64,000 nucleotides of DNA from CALAGB01 sp963789565 (GTDB lineage: Bacteria; Chloroflexota; Chloroflexia; Thermomicrobiales; Thermomicrobiaceae): assembly GCA_963789565.1 (NCBI GenBank), contig CAWBKX010000002.1, positions 2,418,001 to 2,482,000 of the forward strand, read 5' to 3'. Position 1 is the first letter of the stretch; each line of letters starts with the position of its first letter. Under the pieces are notes generated by a model. It was not told the origin of the DNA. It searched no databases and saw only the letters and a list, made by a program, of their open reading frames with translations. The position numbers and the translations under genes are program-made. Positions 9,031 through 17,481 of the stretch are shown here, in pieces.

Positions 9031-9453
9031 ATGTTGAGATGCACTCCATTTCTTCTGTTTGACGGGGATTGCGCGGAGGCTATGACGTTTTATCACGAGT
9101 GCCTCGGCGGAGAATTGACGCTCACAAGACTTGGCGATACTCCCATGAAAGATCAGTTTCCACAGCAAAAACATCATCGGATCATCAATGCTCATATCAA
9201 GAGCGGTGAGATCGAAATATCGGCCACCGATTGGATGGCATCTCCGTCATTTGACCCGATTCTCGGCAATATGTCGGCCATTTTCGTCACGGGCGGGGCA
9301 TATGAGGAGCTGGAACCGGTCTTTGGAAAGCTGTCAGACGGGGCCGAACGGGAGCGATTCCAAGAATTGCATCAGCTTCCCTTCGGGACGTACGGGTAGT
9401 TTTATGACAGATATGGTGTTCAGTGGATCTTTAGAGGAGACCCGAAGGTCTAA
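9031..9453 (+). pseudogene. PhnB-like VOC (glyoxalase/bleomycin-resistance fold) protein, amber codon near the C-terminus
   Basis: The frame encodes a PhnB-type VOC protein: CTPFLLFDGDCAEAMTFYHE at the N-terminus and LPFGTYG near the end. TAG at 9397-9399 (codon 123) interrupts the last strand. In the same frame FYDRYGVQWIFRGDPKV follows to a TAA at 9451-9453, exactly the expected family ending GQFYDRYGVQW. Gln CAG to TAG is one transition. The truncated 122-residue product lacks its last beta strand. The gene is visibly more AT-rich than its neighbours, suggesting acquisition by transfer. Confidence 0.75.
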
Positions 9454-9640
9454 CTCCGCACATCTAAACCTCTCTTCATCCAGAGCTCTGAACGCGCTCA
9501 GTCATCAGCGTTGTCCGGCAAACCGTCGCTCGCGGACAACGTCCGTCGTCCCACGAACTGGCGTGGGCCAGGCGCTTGCGTTGGCGTCGGCGGACGTCGT
9601 CGGTGTGGGCAACGGTCGAAGCGAGGTGCGAGGAGGGCTG

Positions 9641-10528
9641 ATGTTCGAGGGATTCACCTGCGACTACGTCGACGTTGGCGATGCGACGTTGCGTGTGCGT
9701 CATGGCGGTGACGGACCACCGGTACTGCTCTTGCACGGCCATCCGCGCACGCACGCCACCTGGCATAAGGTCGCGCCGCTGCTGGCTCCGAACTTCACGG
9801 TCGTCTGTCCGGATCTCCGGGGATACGGTCGCTCGTCCAAGCCTATGACGACTCCCGACCATGAGCCTTACTCCAAACGCACCATGGCGAACGACTGCGT
9901 CAGCCTCATGAAGTCGCTCGGTCACCAGCGCTTCGCCGTTGTTGGTCACGATCGCGGCGCCTACGTCGCGATGCGCCTGACGCTCGATCATCCGGAGGTG
10001 GTGAGTCATCTGGTTGTGCTCGACGCCGTCCCGATTGGCGAGGCGTTGGCACGCTGCAACGCTACCTTCGCCGCCAGTTGGTGGCACTGGTTCTTTATGG
10101 GACAGACGGCCAAGCCGGCCGAGCAATTCATCTGTGCCGCTCCCGACGCCTGGTACCAGATTGCCCAGGAGCAGATGGAAGACGAGGCCTATGCCGATCT
10201 CCAGGCCGCCCTGCACGATCCACAGACAGTCCATGCCATGTGCGAGGACTACCGCGCGGGACTTGGTATCGACCGCGAACATGACGAAGCGGATCGGCGC
10301 GCTTGGCGTCGTATCTCCTGCCCAACCATGGTGATCTGGGCTGAGGGGGACGATTTGCCGACGCTGTATGGGGACGTGCTCGACGTCTGGCGCGATTGGG
10401 CTCCAGATCTTCGCGGACACGGTCTGGATTCCGGACACCACATGGCGGAGGAGGTTCCCGAGCAGCTTGCTCATGATCTGCAGGAGTTTCTGAAGTCTGG
10501 GCTTGCCAGTCGACTCAGGCTTTCCTGA
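9641..10528 (+). CDS. Haloacetate (fluoroacetate) dehalogenase-family alpha/beta hydrolase
   Basis: 295 residues. HGHPRTHATW (32-41) is the oxyanion region, CPDLRGYGRSSKP precedes the cap, and GHDRGAY carries Asp104 where serine hydrolases have Ser. The Asp nucleophile, the adjacent Arg105 and the SWWHWFFM motif in the cap match the haloacetate/fluoroacetate dehalogenase family, where His-Trp bind the halide. The C-terminal SGHHMAEE supplies the histidine. Epoxide hydrolase is the main alternative. The start at 9641 follows AGGAGGG by 3-4 bp; the longer open frame upstream lacks support. Confidence 0.8.
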   Translation: MFEGFTCDYVDVGDATLRVRHGGDGPPVLLLHGHPRTHATWHKVAPLLAPNFTVVCPDLRGYGRSSKPMTTPDHEPYSKRTMANDCVSLMKSLGHQRFAVVGHDRGAYVAMRLTLDHPEVVSHLVVLDAVPIGEALARCNATFAASWWHWFFMGQTAKPAEQFICAAPDAWYQIAQEQMEDEAYADLQAALHDPQTVHAMCEDYRAGLGIDREHDEADRRAWRRISCPTMVIWAEGDDLPTLYGDVLDVWRDWAPDLRGHGLDSGHHMAEEVPEQLAHDLQEFLKSGLASRLRLS

Positions 10529-10591
10529 ATCCGACCGCTTCTGGCGTTGTTCGCGTTCACCCGCTCCAACGGCTGTGCGCTGGGGGTTACT

Positions 10592-11309
10592 TCAGACGAT
10601 CTCGACCTCAGTGATTGTCAGACCGGTCAGCTCAAGGGCATGAACCGCATCCACGAAGTTTTCGGTCACATAGATGCGGGTCGTTCCGTTGCAAGGGCGA
10701 AAGACATCCACATGCTGCGGAATTGATGCTTCCAGAATGACATCCGCCGTCGTCGCCCCCTGTCTCTGATAGCCGCACCGGAGACAGATCGGCTGCGGGA
10801 CCAATATCTTCGAAAGCGGATCGGCGCCAGTTCACCAGCCAGCTCGATGTCCCATTCAAGGAGTTCTGGTGGGTTCTTACGACGCGATGTCAGCCGCGTG
10901 GGAGCGGGCACGACGCCACGCACTCCACGCGCTTGAAGCCGGTCGATCGTCGACCGCTCACTCAGGACATGCCACGAGAGGACGAAGGAGATATCTGGTA
11001 CCGAGCCGGTCACCGTGCCGCTGAGCGGACCAAACTTGGTTGCCGGCAGGACAAGAGAACCTGCCGGTAACAACTTCAGGAGCTCCTCCCGACCCTGTTC
11101 ATACGCTTCGAGGGACATGACCTTTGGCCGGTAGAATCGCTTCGCATCAGGCAGCATCGAGGGATCCACGTTGGGATAGCAGATCCCGATCTTTGCCAGA
11201 TCTGCCCACAGACGGGACAGCTGAGTCCACTAAGCCCCCAATCGTGACTCGCGTCAATGTTGTAGCGAAAGTGCTCCCAATCAGGCTTGATGTGAAAGAG
11301 TCGCGTCAC
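10592..11309 (-). pseudogene. Double-CXXCG motif protein (SitI6 immunity-like), two frameshifts
   Basis: Starting at GTG 11309 (GGAGGAGGG 4-6 bp upstream), the frame reads LFHIKPDWEHFRYNIDASHD and the first CPVCG. The reading frame then shifts near 11196-11198 (before AKIGICYPNVDPS) and again near 10823-10830 (before ADPLSKILVPQP). The third segment has the second CLRCG and ends VTENFVDAVHALELTGL. Joined, the segments give about 239 residues, the size and motif spacing of the double-CXXCG family, which includes the SitI6 immunity protein of Myxococcus toxin exchange. Broken gene or two indel errors. No toxin gene adjoins it. Confidence 0.7.
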
Positions 11310-11353
11310 CGATCCCTCCTCCAAATACGGGATACACGCAATAGGCATCGCGT

Positions 11354-11725
11354 CTAAAACAGGGCTCCAGAACTCACCAAAGAGAAAATGATCATGAGGT
11401 TGAGTAAATTCTCGATCCAGATGACGATCGATAGCGCGACGAGCTTCCCACGCACGTTGTAGCTGAGCGCCGTTAAGAGCACGCCGAGGAAAAGTCCCGC
11501 CTCGATCGCTGGCACGCCGTCCCAAAACGCGATCTCCCAGCTCCACCCATATCCGGCGCTTCGATTGTGCGCGAATTCATACCATGTGGACCAGAATGAG
11601 ACGGCGACCAAGATGCCGAGGATCAGCGTGAGGAGCGCGAGCATCCGCTTGCCGAGTTTGAGCAATTTGCGCGCGGTCGATCCTTTCTCAAAGGTCCGAG
11701 CGGTCCATCCGGAAAGTCGCAACAT
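11354..11725 (-). CDS. Small membrane protein, unknown function
   Basis: About 123 residues with three to four hydrophobic segments: one in MLALLTLILGILVAVSFW, one in AGLFLGVLLTALSY and one in LVALSIVIWIENLLNLMIIF. No family recognised. The start is uncertain: GTG at 11755, ATG at 11725 and later codons are possible, and none has a strong RBS. It lies 44 bp upstream of the double-CXXCG pseudogene on the same strand, so the two were probably one transcript. Confidence 0.55.
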   Translation of the reverse strand: MLRLSGWTARTFEKGSTARKLLKLGKRMLALLTLILGILVAVSFWSTWYEFAHNRSAGYGWSWEIAFWDGVPAIEAGLFLGVLLTALSYNVRGKLVALSIVIWIENLLNLMIIFSLVSSGALF

Positions 11726-11862
11726 CAATTGTGAAACATGGGGTGGAGTGTACACAGTCTATTCGATGCCCTCTCATTCCGTACTCATATCGACGCATTC
11801 ACTTCGCGACGAATTGACCTAGTCTACCTTTGGGCAACATGATCTGGAGGGGTGCAAAGGTC

Positions 11863-12140
11863 ATGAAAGAGTTGGTCAAGGTCTGTCTACTGTTCTCGGA
11901 CCTGACGTTCGGCACGCCCGATGATCAAGAGGCAATTCTGACGTTGGAGGAGCGCCTGTCTGACCCAGTGGAGAGTACGGGCGTCGGAGACAACTATGGC
12001 AATCAGTTCGGGAAAAGGCGAGGAGAGATCTACTTCTGCAGACCGTCTGCCGATGCTCTGCTGACAGTCATGCGGCCCATCCTGGCGGCATCGTCGCTCG
12101 CCGCGGTCCCGTTGAAACAGACGAGCGCATCAACTTCTGA
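11863..12140 (+). pseudogene. Small conserved hypothetical protein with probable frameshift
   Basis: From ATG 11863 the frame reads GTPDDQEAILTLEERL, TGVGDNYGNQFGKRRGEIYFCR and PSADALLTVMRPILAASSLA. I recognise this as a widespread family of about 90 residues of unknown function (TGVGE-DG-E-G..YFYGPDADAL). The expected ending, a basic RRGP..ER segment, is found in a different frame ending with TGA at 12138-12140, so a frameshift near 12100 is likely. As it stands the open frame runs on to 12252 with unrelated sequence. Moderate confidence in the family, lower in the exact shift. Confidence 0.5.
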
Positions 12141-12167
12141 TCGATGTAACTATCTCCTTCAAGGCAA

Positions 12168-12644
12168 TTATGGATACATCTCGGCATGCCATCCCTTCGT
12201 CAGTCGGATGACGATCGCTGCAGTGTTTGCGGTACCCAAGATTGGGAAGTGACGCTGTTCCTCGGTCAGTTCACCGACGAACCAGGAGTGCTCTCCGTCC
12301 CATAACCACCAATTCTTGGTCACTTCGTTCAGTTTCCGAAACACATTTGATCGAAATGTTGGGAATGCCCGCTTGCTCTCCGGGATCTCTTCTCGATCCA
12401 CGATGGCCAGCAGACCTATACGGACCGCGGAGTCGAGGAGAATAAAGGCCATGAACTGTTCTTCAGCCGCGACGATTTCTGAGTAATCCTCGGGACGACG
12501 GTCGTGAATCCCGGAGAACACCCGAATCAGCTCACCATACTCAGGGTGTCGGTGGGTGAATTGGGCATACGCCAACCCATTCGGTGTCTCGATCTCGACG
12601 ATGTCGCCTGCAACGGCTATGCTCCGTTTCCTCGGCTTCGACAT
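12168..12644 (-). CDS. Conserved hypothetical protein (GLAYAQFTHRHPEYG family)
   Basis: 158 residues. The N-terminal GDIVEIETPNGLAYAQFTHRHPEYGELIRVF looks like a small beta-barrel, and WWLWDGEHSWFVGELTEEQ lies near the C-terminus. I have seen this arrangement in uncharacterised bacterial proteins sometimes grouped with immunity proteins, but I cannot name a family with certainty. Relatively AT-rich codons match the surrounding accessory stretch. Its 3' end overlaps the run-on frame of the convergent gene before it. Confidence 0.6.
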   Translation of the reverse strand: MSKPRKRSIAVAGDIVEIETPNGLAYAQFTHRHPEYGELIRVFSGIHDRRPEDYSEIVAAEEQFMAFILLDSAVRIGLLAIVDREEIPESKRAFPTFRSNVFRKLNEVTKNWWLWDGEHSWFVGELTEEQRHFPILGTANTAAIVIRLTKGWHAEMYP

Positions 12645-12966
12645 GTTCAGCCGCCCTAGTTCGTCTGGAACTCATTCCGATGTTCGGGATCAATCCTCGA
12701 TGTCACTGACCAGCTCCAATCACCGAGTGCTGCCGTTCCAGGTCCACGATCTTGGGTTTCGAGCTCATTCTCCTAGCAGTGTTCTGATTATCCGGCTTCA
12801 ACAAGACGAAAGCATTACCCACCTCTCCGGCCGCGGTCTTTCAACGTCGTTCGCCGGACGCCGACCACACTTTTGCGGTAATCTCATATGAGACGTCTGG
12901 TGCCTAGTCTCTGGTGGCTCGACTTCACCTCACAGTGCGTGCTACCGAGCCTGCCTACGCCCTGAT
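12645..12966. other. Intergenic region, nothing recognised
   Basis: About 320 bp between a minus-strand hypothetical gene and the plus-strand antiporter. Short open frames here lack RBS and codon bias. It should contain both divergent promoters, but I see no clear consensus. Confidence 0.4.
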
Positions 12967-14889
12967 TTGAGGACCGACTTGGCCGTCGAAAGTGCCATCA
13001 TCATTGCCCTGTTGGTTGTGGTGTCGGTCGCCGTTTTCGTGCGACGCTTCAACCTGCCATACACCATTGCCCTGGTCATCATGGGCCTGGTTCTCGGTTC
13101 CCTGCGTTGGCTGGGAATCGGTTCGTCGATCCCCACGTTCGAGCTCACCCGTGAGGTCATCCTCTTCGTCTTCCTCCCACCACTCCTCTTCGAGGCCAGC
13201 TTCGATCTCGAATTTGAGTCGCTGCGAGAGAACCTGACCGCCGTTCTGCTGCTTGCGATTCCGGGTGTCGTCATCGGTGCATTCCTGATCGCCGCCATGT
13301 TGAATGTGGCACTCGGGAAAACGTTTGAAACAGCACTGGTTTTTGGGGCGCTCATTGCCGCGACCGACCCGATTTCGGTGCTGGCGATCTTCAGTCGCCT
13401 TGGCGCGCCGCAACGACTGGCCACCATCGTTGAAGGGGAGAGTCTCTTTAACGATGGCGTGGCGATTGTCCTCTTCACAGTGGTGCTCGAGATTGCCACG
13501 ACGTCGAACTCCGTCAGCTCTGAAACTGTCGCCAATGCTGCTGTCGAGTTCCTGAAAGTCTCCGTGGGTGGCGGTCTGGTCGGTCTGCTGTGTGGACTGC
13601 TTGCCATGGTCGTGATGCGGCGGATCGATGATCACCTGATCGAGATCACCATCACCACCGTGGTCGCCTTCGGGTCGTTTCTGGTGGCTGAGGAGCTTCA
13701 CTTCAGCGGCGTCATCGGCGTGGTGGTCGCCGGACTCGTGATGGGACGCATACGAGACTCCGCCATGTCTCCCACTACGCGTGTGACGCTCGGCTCCTTC
13801 TGGGAGTACGTCGGCTTCCTCGGCAACTCCATGATCTTCCTCTTAATGGGCATGCGGATCGCCGTGCCTCAGATGCTCCATAACCTGCCTGCCATTGGGT
13901 TCGTCATGGTTGCCGTGTTGGTCAGCCGGACGGCGATCGTCGGACTGGCCAACGCGGCGTTACGGCTGATTCACGAGGAGATGCCCTGGAGCTGGGTGAC
14001 CATCGTCTCCTGGGGTGGGTTGCGCGGCGCGGTGGCCCTGGCCCTGGCCCTCAGTCTGCCGTTTGATCTGGCCGGCCGCGAGTGGATTCAGCTGATGGCA
14101 TTTGGCGTTGTGCTCGTCTCGCTTCTGCTGCAGGGTATAACGATGCAGCCGCTCCTCAACAGGCTTGGGCTGGGGAAGCCGGGCCAGCGTGAGTACGAGC
14201 TGCACCAGGCGCGCCTCTTTGCCCTCAACCGCGCGCTCAGTTCGTTGCACTCCGAGCAGCAGCGGGGCAGCCTCCTTCCGGGCGTCGTCTCCGACATTCG
14301 TGACGAATATGAGGAGACGATCCGAAAGGAGCAGGAGGATCTCGAGTCGCTTGAAGTGAAGCCCGGCTTCTTCCGCAGGCAGCAGATCCGCCAGACGCGT
14401 CGCCGTGCCCTTCTGACGCAGCGCTCGGCTCTGCTCGAGCTGCGTCGTCAAGGACAGCTCTCCTCGGAGGCCATGCATGACTTGCTGGAGGAGGTCGACG
14501 CTGAGCTCGTGCGCCTCGGCGAGTCCGATCGCGATGACGATCAGGATGACGACGTGAACGAGGAAGAGTCGGCCGCCGCTGAATCTGAACGATGGATCAG
14601 TCGAGTCTGCGAACGCGGTCCGAAGAGGCTGCGACCCGAACCGACTGACCCGCCTTCGTCGAATCCGTGCGCTCGAACCCCGCATGGCATTCTCGTCATC
14701 AAACTTTCCGGCCTGTCGGTAACACCCTTGCGACAAAGGATGTGGAGACGCTCGAGCTCCTCGCCGTCAAACCACGTCATCGCGACGCGTGTTCGCGAGC
14801 GTCCTCAAAGGCTTCGAACAGGCCCACGCGGTTCGATGGGGCCTGGAAGTCCAGCCGGCTCGGTACAGAGGTCTCTGTCGTCAGGATGA
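12967..14889 (+). CDS. CPA1-family Na+/H+ antiporter with run-on C-terminus
   Basis: 640 codons. Residues 1-400 form a 12-helix monovalent cation:proton antiporter of the NhaP/CPA1 type, with FVFLPPLLFEASF, ALIAATDPISVLAIF (the TDP ion-binding motif) and VEGESLFNDG. A cytoplasmic coiled tail follows (400-540) ending in an acidic run DDDQDDDVNEEE. The last 100 codons after ESER are arginine/proline-rich with poor coding character, suggesting loss of a natural stop near 14590. The start is TTG 12967 or TTG 12979; GAGGA lies 6 bp before the latter. It likely exports Na+ at the inner membrane. Confidence 0.8.
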   Translation: MRTDLAVESAIIIALLVVVSVAVFVRRFNLPYTIALVIMGLVLGSLRWLGIGSSIPTFELTREVILFVFLPPLLFEASFDLEFESLRENLTAVLLLAIPGVVIGAFLIAAMLNVALGKTFETALVFGALIAATDPISVLAIFSRLGAPQRLATIVEGESLFNDGVAIVLFTVVLEIATTSNSVSSETVANAAVEFLKVSVGGGLVGLLCGLLAMVVMRRIDDHLIEITITTVVAFGSFLVAEELHFSGVIGVVVAGLVMGRIRDSAMSPTTRVTLGSFWEYVGFLGNSMIFLLMGMRIAVPQMLHNLPAIGFVMVAVLVSRTAIVGLANAALRLIHEEMPWSWVTIVSWGGLRGAVALALALSLPFDLAGREWIQLMAFGVVLVSLLLQGITMQPLLNRLGLGKPGQREYELHQARLFALNRALSSLHSEQQRGSLLPGVVSDIRDEYEETIRKEQEDLESLEVKPGFFRRQQIRQTRRRALLTQRSALLELRRQGQLSSEAMHDLLEEVDAELVRLGESDRDDDQDDDVNEEESAAAESERWISRVCERGPKRLRPEPTDPPSSNPCARTPHGILVIKLSGLSVTPLRQRMWRRSSSSPSNHVIATRVRERPQRLRTGPRGSMGPGSPAGSVQRSLSSG

Positions 14890-15031
14890 TCGGGCTATTT
14901 GCTCGGTCCTTCAGTCGCGACGACGGGTACTCGGAGACACCCCGAATGAGGACTGCTGGGGGCTGCGGATGCCCGCACAATCAACCAAAATAAGCTCAAC
15001 GCAATCGCGGGTAAGGGAGAAAGAGGTCAAC

Positions 15032-15400
15032 ATGTTCGCACTCAACCTGGACGCCATTCTCATGATCGCCCTGTTCGTCGTGACCTCTGGGCTGGCAATG
15101 TCACGAGTCTTCGAACGACTCGATCGTTCGGTTCTCTTCACGTTCACAGGAGGCCGTTCGCGACTCCTCCTGTTGCGGATCGCCGTCTTCACGTTGGCCA
15201 CGCTGAGCAGCGTTGGCATAGGCGGCATCGTCTTCATGACGTTGCCGAGCTTTGCGGCTCTGGCCATCTTCTTCGCCTTCGAGGCGATCATCCTCGATAT
15301 TTGCACGCAGCGGGTCGAGTACGTGCGCGAACCCGAGCCGGTGCTGGCTCGAAGCAGCGCGCGCACGACACATCAAGGGACCATGACGGGCGCCTATTAG
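15032..15400 (+). CDS. Small membrane protein, unknown function
   Basis: 122 residues with three hydrophobic helices: residues 5-24 (AILMIALFVVTSGLAM), 46-66 (LLLLRIAVFTLATLSSVGIG) and 70-92 (FMTLPSFAALAIFFAFEAIIL). A short polar C-terminus follows. GGGAGAAAGAGG precedes the ATG. No family recognised. It follows the antiporter gene in the same direction after about 140 bp. Confidence 0.65.
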   Translation: MFALNLDAILMIALFVVTSGLAMSRVFERLDRSVLFTFTGGRSRLLLLRIAVFTLATLSSVGIGGIVFMTLPSFAALAIFFAFEAIILDICTQRVEYVREPEPVLARSSARTTHQGTMTGAY

Positions 15401-15401
15401 A

Positions 15402-15704
15402 TCAGCGATCGACCGCGCTATTGACGATCACGTCGGTCACGTCGATGAATCGAATCTCGGGTTGGGCGCCAAAGGCTTGCTCGGCCCGAGATTTCCATTC
15501 TGGGGTGTAGACGCTTTCAGCCGCTTCGCGTGAATCCCAGGCGTAGATGCCGCCCGCTTCTTTGCGCTCGTTGTCCACCCAGTAGAATTTCTGGCGCAGT
15601 CCCTCTCGCCCGACGTAGAAGTCGCGTCGCGCTCGACCGGTCTGATCGACCTTCTGCGGGTCGAAGTCATCCCCGTAGCGAAATGTTACAACCGCGAGAA
15701 TCAT
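15402..15704 (-). CDS. YdhR-like monooxygenase-fold protein
   Basis: 100 residues. ILAVVTFRYGDDFDPQKVDQ, KFYWVDNERKEAGGIYAWDSREAAESVY and FIDVTDVI resemble the ferredoxin-like YdhR/dimeric alpha-beta-barrel family of putative monooxygenases, in which the GG-YxW motif lies in the central strand. The substrate is unknown. ATG 15704 is preferred over 15710 because GGAGG lies 7 bp upstream. It lies 25 bp from the GNAT gene upstream on the same strand, so they are probably co-transcribed. Confidence 0.7.
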   Translation of the reverse strand: MILAVVTFRYGDDFDPQKVDQTGRARRDFYVGREGLRQKFYWVDNERKEAGGIYAWDSREAAESVYTPEWKSRAEQAFGAQPEIRFIDVTDVIVNSAVDR

Positions 15705-15729
15705 CAACATACCTCCAGTAATCTGTCGC

Positions 15730-16284
15730 TCAGCGCTCAGTCTCTGCAACTTCGCCGGCCAGCACGCTCATGAGGATCTGATCGTGCCAGACACCGTCGC
15801 GGTACATATCGTCGCGCAGGATGCCGTCTTCGCGAAAGCCGCACGCGGCATAGGCACGCCGGGCGGCGACGTTCTCGGCGAAGACCGACAGATAGACCTT
15901 GTGTAACCCCAGTCCACCATGCTCAGTCGGCTCGAGGGCGTGGCCAAGCAAGGTGCGCAGCGTTTCCTTGGCGAATCCCCGGCCCCAGGCCGAGCGCTCC
16001 CCGATCATCAGGGCGAGCTCGGCCTTGCGATTGACCGCGTCGAGGTCGAAGAGCGTGACGTATCCAACCGGTTCGTGCTGGTGAAGAACGGCCCAGACCA
16101 GCGCGCCCGCGGCCAGGTTGCGCTGGTGCCAGGCGCGGATAGCCGCCTCGTCGGGAACGTTCTGAGTGATCCAGTAGCGTGTCACTTCCGGGTCGGACCG
16201 CCAGCGACGCACCACCGCGAAATGCTCCTCACCCAACGGGACGAGGGTCAGCCGCTCTCCGATGAGCGTCTCTATTGTTCGCAT
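15730..16284 (-). CDS. GNAT N-acetyltransferase, RimJ/RimL-like
   Basis: 184 residues, one GNAT domain. TLVPLGEEHFAVVRRWRSDPEV opens the fold. ELALMIGERSAWGRGFAKETLRTLLGHAL holds the acetyl-CoA pyrophosphate loop (RSAWGRGFA), and NVAARRAYAACGFREDG is the C-terminal motif B. RimJ/RimL-type enzymes acetylate protein N-termini or small molecules. The substrate is not evident. First gene of a likely two-gene transcript with the YdhR-like gene. Confidence 0.85.
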   Translation of the reverse strand: MRTIETLIGERLTLVPLGEEHFAVVRRWRSDPEVTRYWITQNVPDEAAIRAWHQRNLAAGALVWAVLHQHEPVGYVTLFDLDAVNRKAELALMIGERSAWGRGFAKETLRTLLGHALEPTEHGGLGLHKVYLSVFAENVAARRAYAACGFREDGILRDDMYRDGVWHDQILMSVLAGEVAETER

Positions 16285-16471
16285 GGCTCACCTCTCCCCG
16301 ACATTGGTTTACGATCATAGTGTATAGCGGTTCTCAGAATAACTGGGCATGTCCTCATCGCGTCGATCAACGCGCCCGCACTTGACACCAGCGTCGCCAT
16401 ACCATGACGATCTGAAGCAGGAGACAACGACGACGAACGAGATGTGGAAGCACAGGTGACGGGAGGTCCAG

Positions 16472-17287
16472 ATGGCGGATTCACGACGAGGCTTTGGCGT
16501 GGCGGCGGCGATATCGCCCGAGGTTATTCGCGCGGCAGCCCAACTGGCAGAATCGCTCGGCTATCACTCATTCTGGGTAAATGACACGCCGAACGGGGAC
16601 GGGCTCGAGGCACTGGCTCAGGCGGCCTCGGTCACGACGCGGATCACGCTGGGGGTCGGGGTCATCCCCCTCTCACGCCGACCGGCGGATGAGATCGTCC
16701 GGCAGCTGAGGACTATGGATGGTTCCACTGGTGACCTGCGCTTGCCACTTGACCGCCTGTGGCTCGGCGTCGGGAGTGGTGCGGGCGGTTCAGGTGCGCT
16801 CCGACGCACGCGCGACGGGATCGAGACGCTGAAGCGAGACGCTCATACGACGATCTTCGTCTCGGCGCTCGGTCCGCGCATGTCGCATCTCGCCGGGGAG
16901 ATGGCGGACGGCGTCCTCTTCAACTGGCTGACGCCGGAGTTCGCCGTCACCGCGAACGATTGGGTTCGTGAGGGAGCGCGAGAGGCGGGACGCGACGCTC
17001 CGATCCTCGCCTCCTTCGTGCGCGCGGCCATGGGAGAGGAGAGCTCCAAGCGATTGGAGAGCGAGGCGAATCGCTACGGCGGCGTCCCACAGTATGCCGA
17101 CCACTTCAAACGCATGGACGTCGAAGCGGTCGAAACCGGTATCAGGGGAGCGACGGCGAGCGAGATTCAGCAGGGTCTGGCGCGCTGGGATGGCGTGCTG
17201 GATGAGGTGGTGGTTCGCTCGATCACCCCGAACGACACGCTTGAAGAGACGCTGGCGCTGGTGCGAGCTGCGGCGCCCACCGGATGA
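16472..17287 (+). CDS. LLM-class (luciferase-like) flavin-dependent oxidoreductase
   Basis: 271 residues, somewhat short for the family but with the barrel strands visible: FGVAAAISPEVIRAAAQLAESLGYHSFWVND at the N-terminus, TTRITLGVGVIPLSRR in the middle, and MSHLAGEMADGVLFNWLTPEF near residue 145. It uses F420H2 or FMNH2. The F420 branch is plausible in this phylum but cannot be proven. GGGAGG lies 5 bp before ATG 16472. Divergent from the GNAT operon. Confidence 0.8.
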   Translation: MADSRRGFGVAAAISPEVIRAAAQLAESLGYHSFWVNDTPNGDGLEALAQAASVTTRITLGVGVIPLSRRPADEIVRQLRTMDGSTGDLRLPLDRLWLGVGSGAGGSGALRRTRDGIETLKRDAHTTIFVSALGPRMSHLAGEMADGVLFNWLTPEFAVTANDWVREGAREAGRDAPILASFVRAAMGEESSKRLESEANRYGGVPQYADHFKRMDVEAVETGIRGATASEIQQGLARWDGVLDEVVVRSITPNDTLEETLALVRAAAPTG

Positions 17288-17292
17288 CATAT

Positions 17293-17310
17293 CCCGCGTA
17301 GGTTCGCGGG
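17293..17310 (+). terminator. Hairpin directly after the LLM gene
   Basis: CCCGCG-taggtt-CGCGGG, a perfect 6-bp GC stem 5 bp after the TGA at 17285-17287. There is no T-tract, so it may pause or protect transcript ends rather than terminate. Confidence 0.45.
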
Positions 17311-17330
17311 TAAACGATCGCTCGAAGGGA

Positions 17331-17359
17331 TTGACAGCCTAGAACATCCGTGCTAATGT
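17331..17359 (+). promoter_or_regulatory. Orphan sigma70-like promoter between convergent genes
   Basis: TTGACA (17331-17336), 17-bp spacer, TAATGT (17354-17359). The -35 is perfect and spacing ideal; the -10 is weak. No open reading frame follows in this direction before the converging DinB gene. Confidence 0.5.
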
Positions 17360-17364
17360 GGAGC

Positions 17365-17460
17365 GTGCCGGTCGAGCTTTGGGTCAAGCGTAATCGACCG
17401 GCACACCTCCCCAAATCCTCGTTAAGCCGCTGAGCATCCCCACACTCGGCGGCTCCTCTT
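17365..17460 (+). ncRNA. Candidate small structured RNA
   Basis: Downstream of the orphan promoter lie two strong stem-loops. The first pairs GTGCCGGTCGA (17365-17375) with TCGACCGGCAC (17394-17404), 11 bp, with a small nested stem GCTT/AAGC in its loop. The second pairs GCCGCTGAG (17426-17434) with CTCGGCGGC (17445-17453), 9 bp with one wobble, followed by TCCTCTT, which may act as terminator. Total about 96 nt. It does not match an RNA class I know. Confidence 0.4.
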
Positions 17461-17481
17461 ATGCCCCGAAATCAGCCCGGA

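Noticed and set aside
9476..10474. 332-codon minus-strand frame over the dehalogenase gene
   Set aside because: Antisense to a gene with a complete catalytic motif set; no family features.
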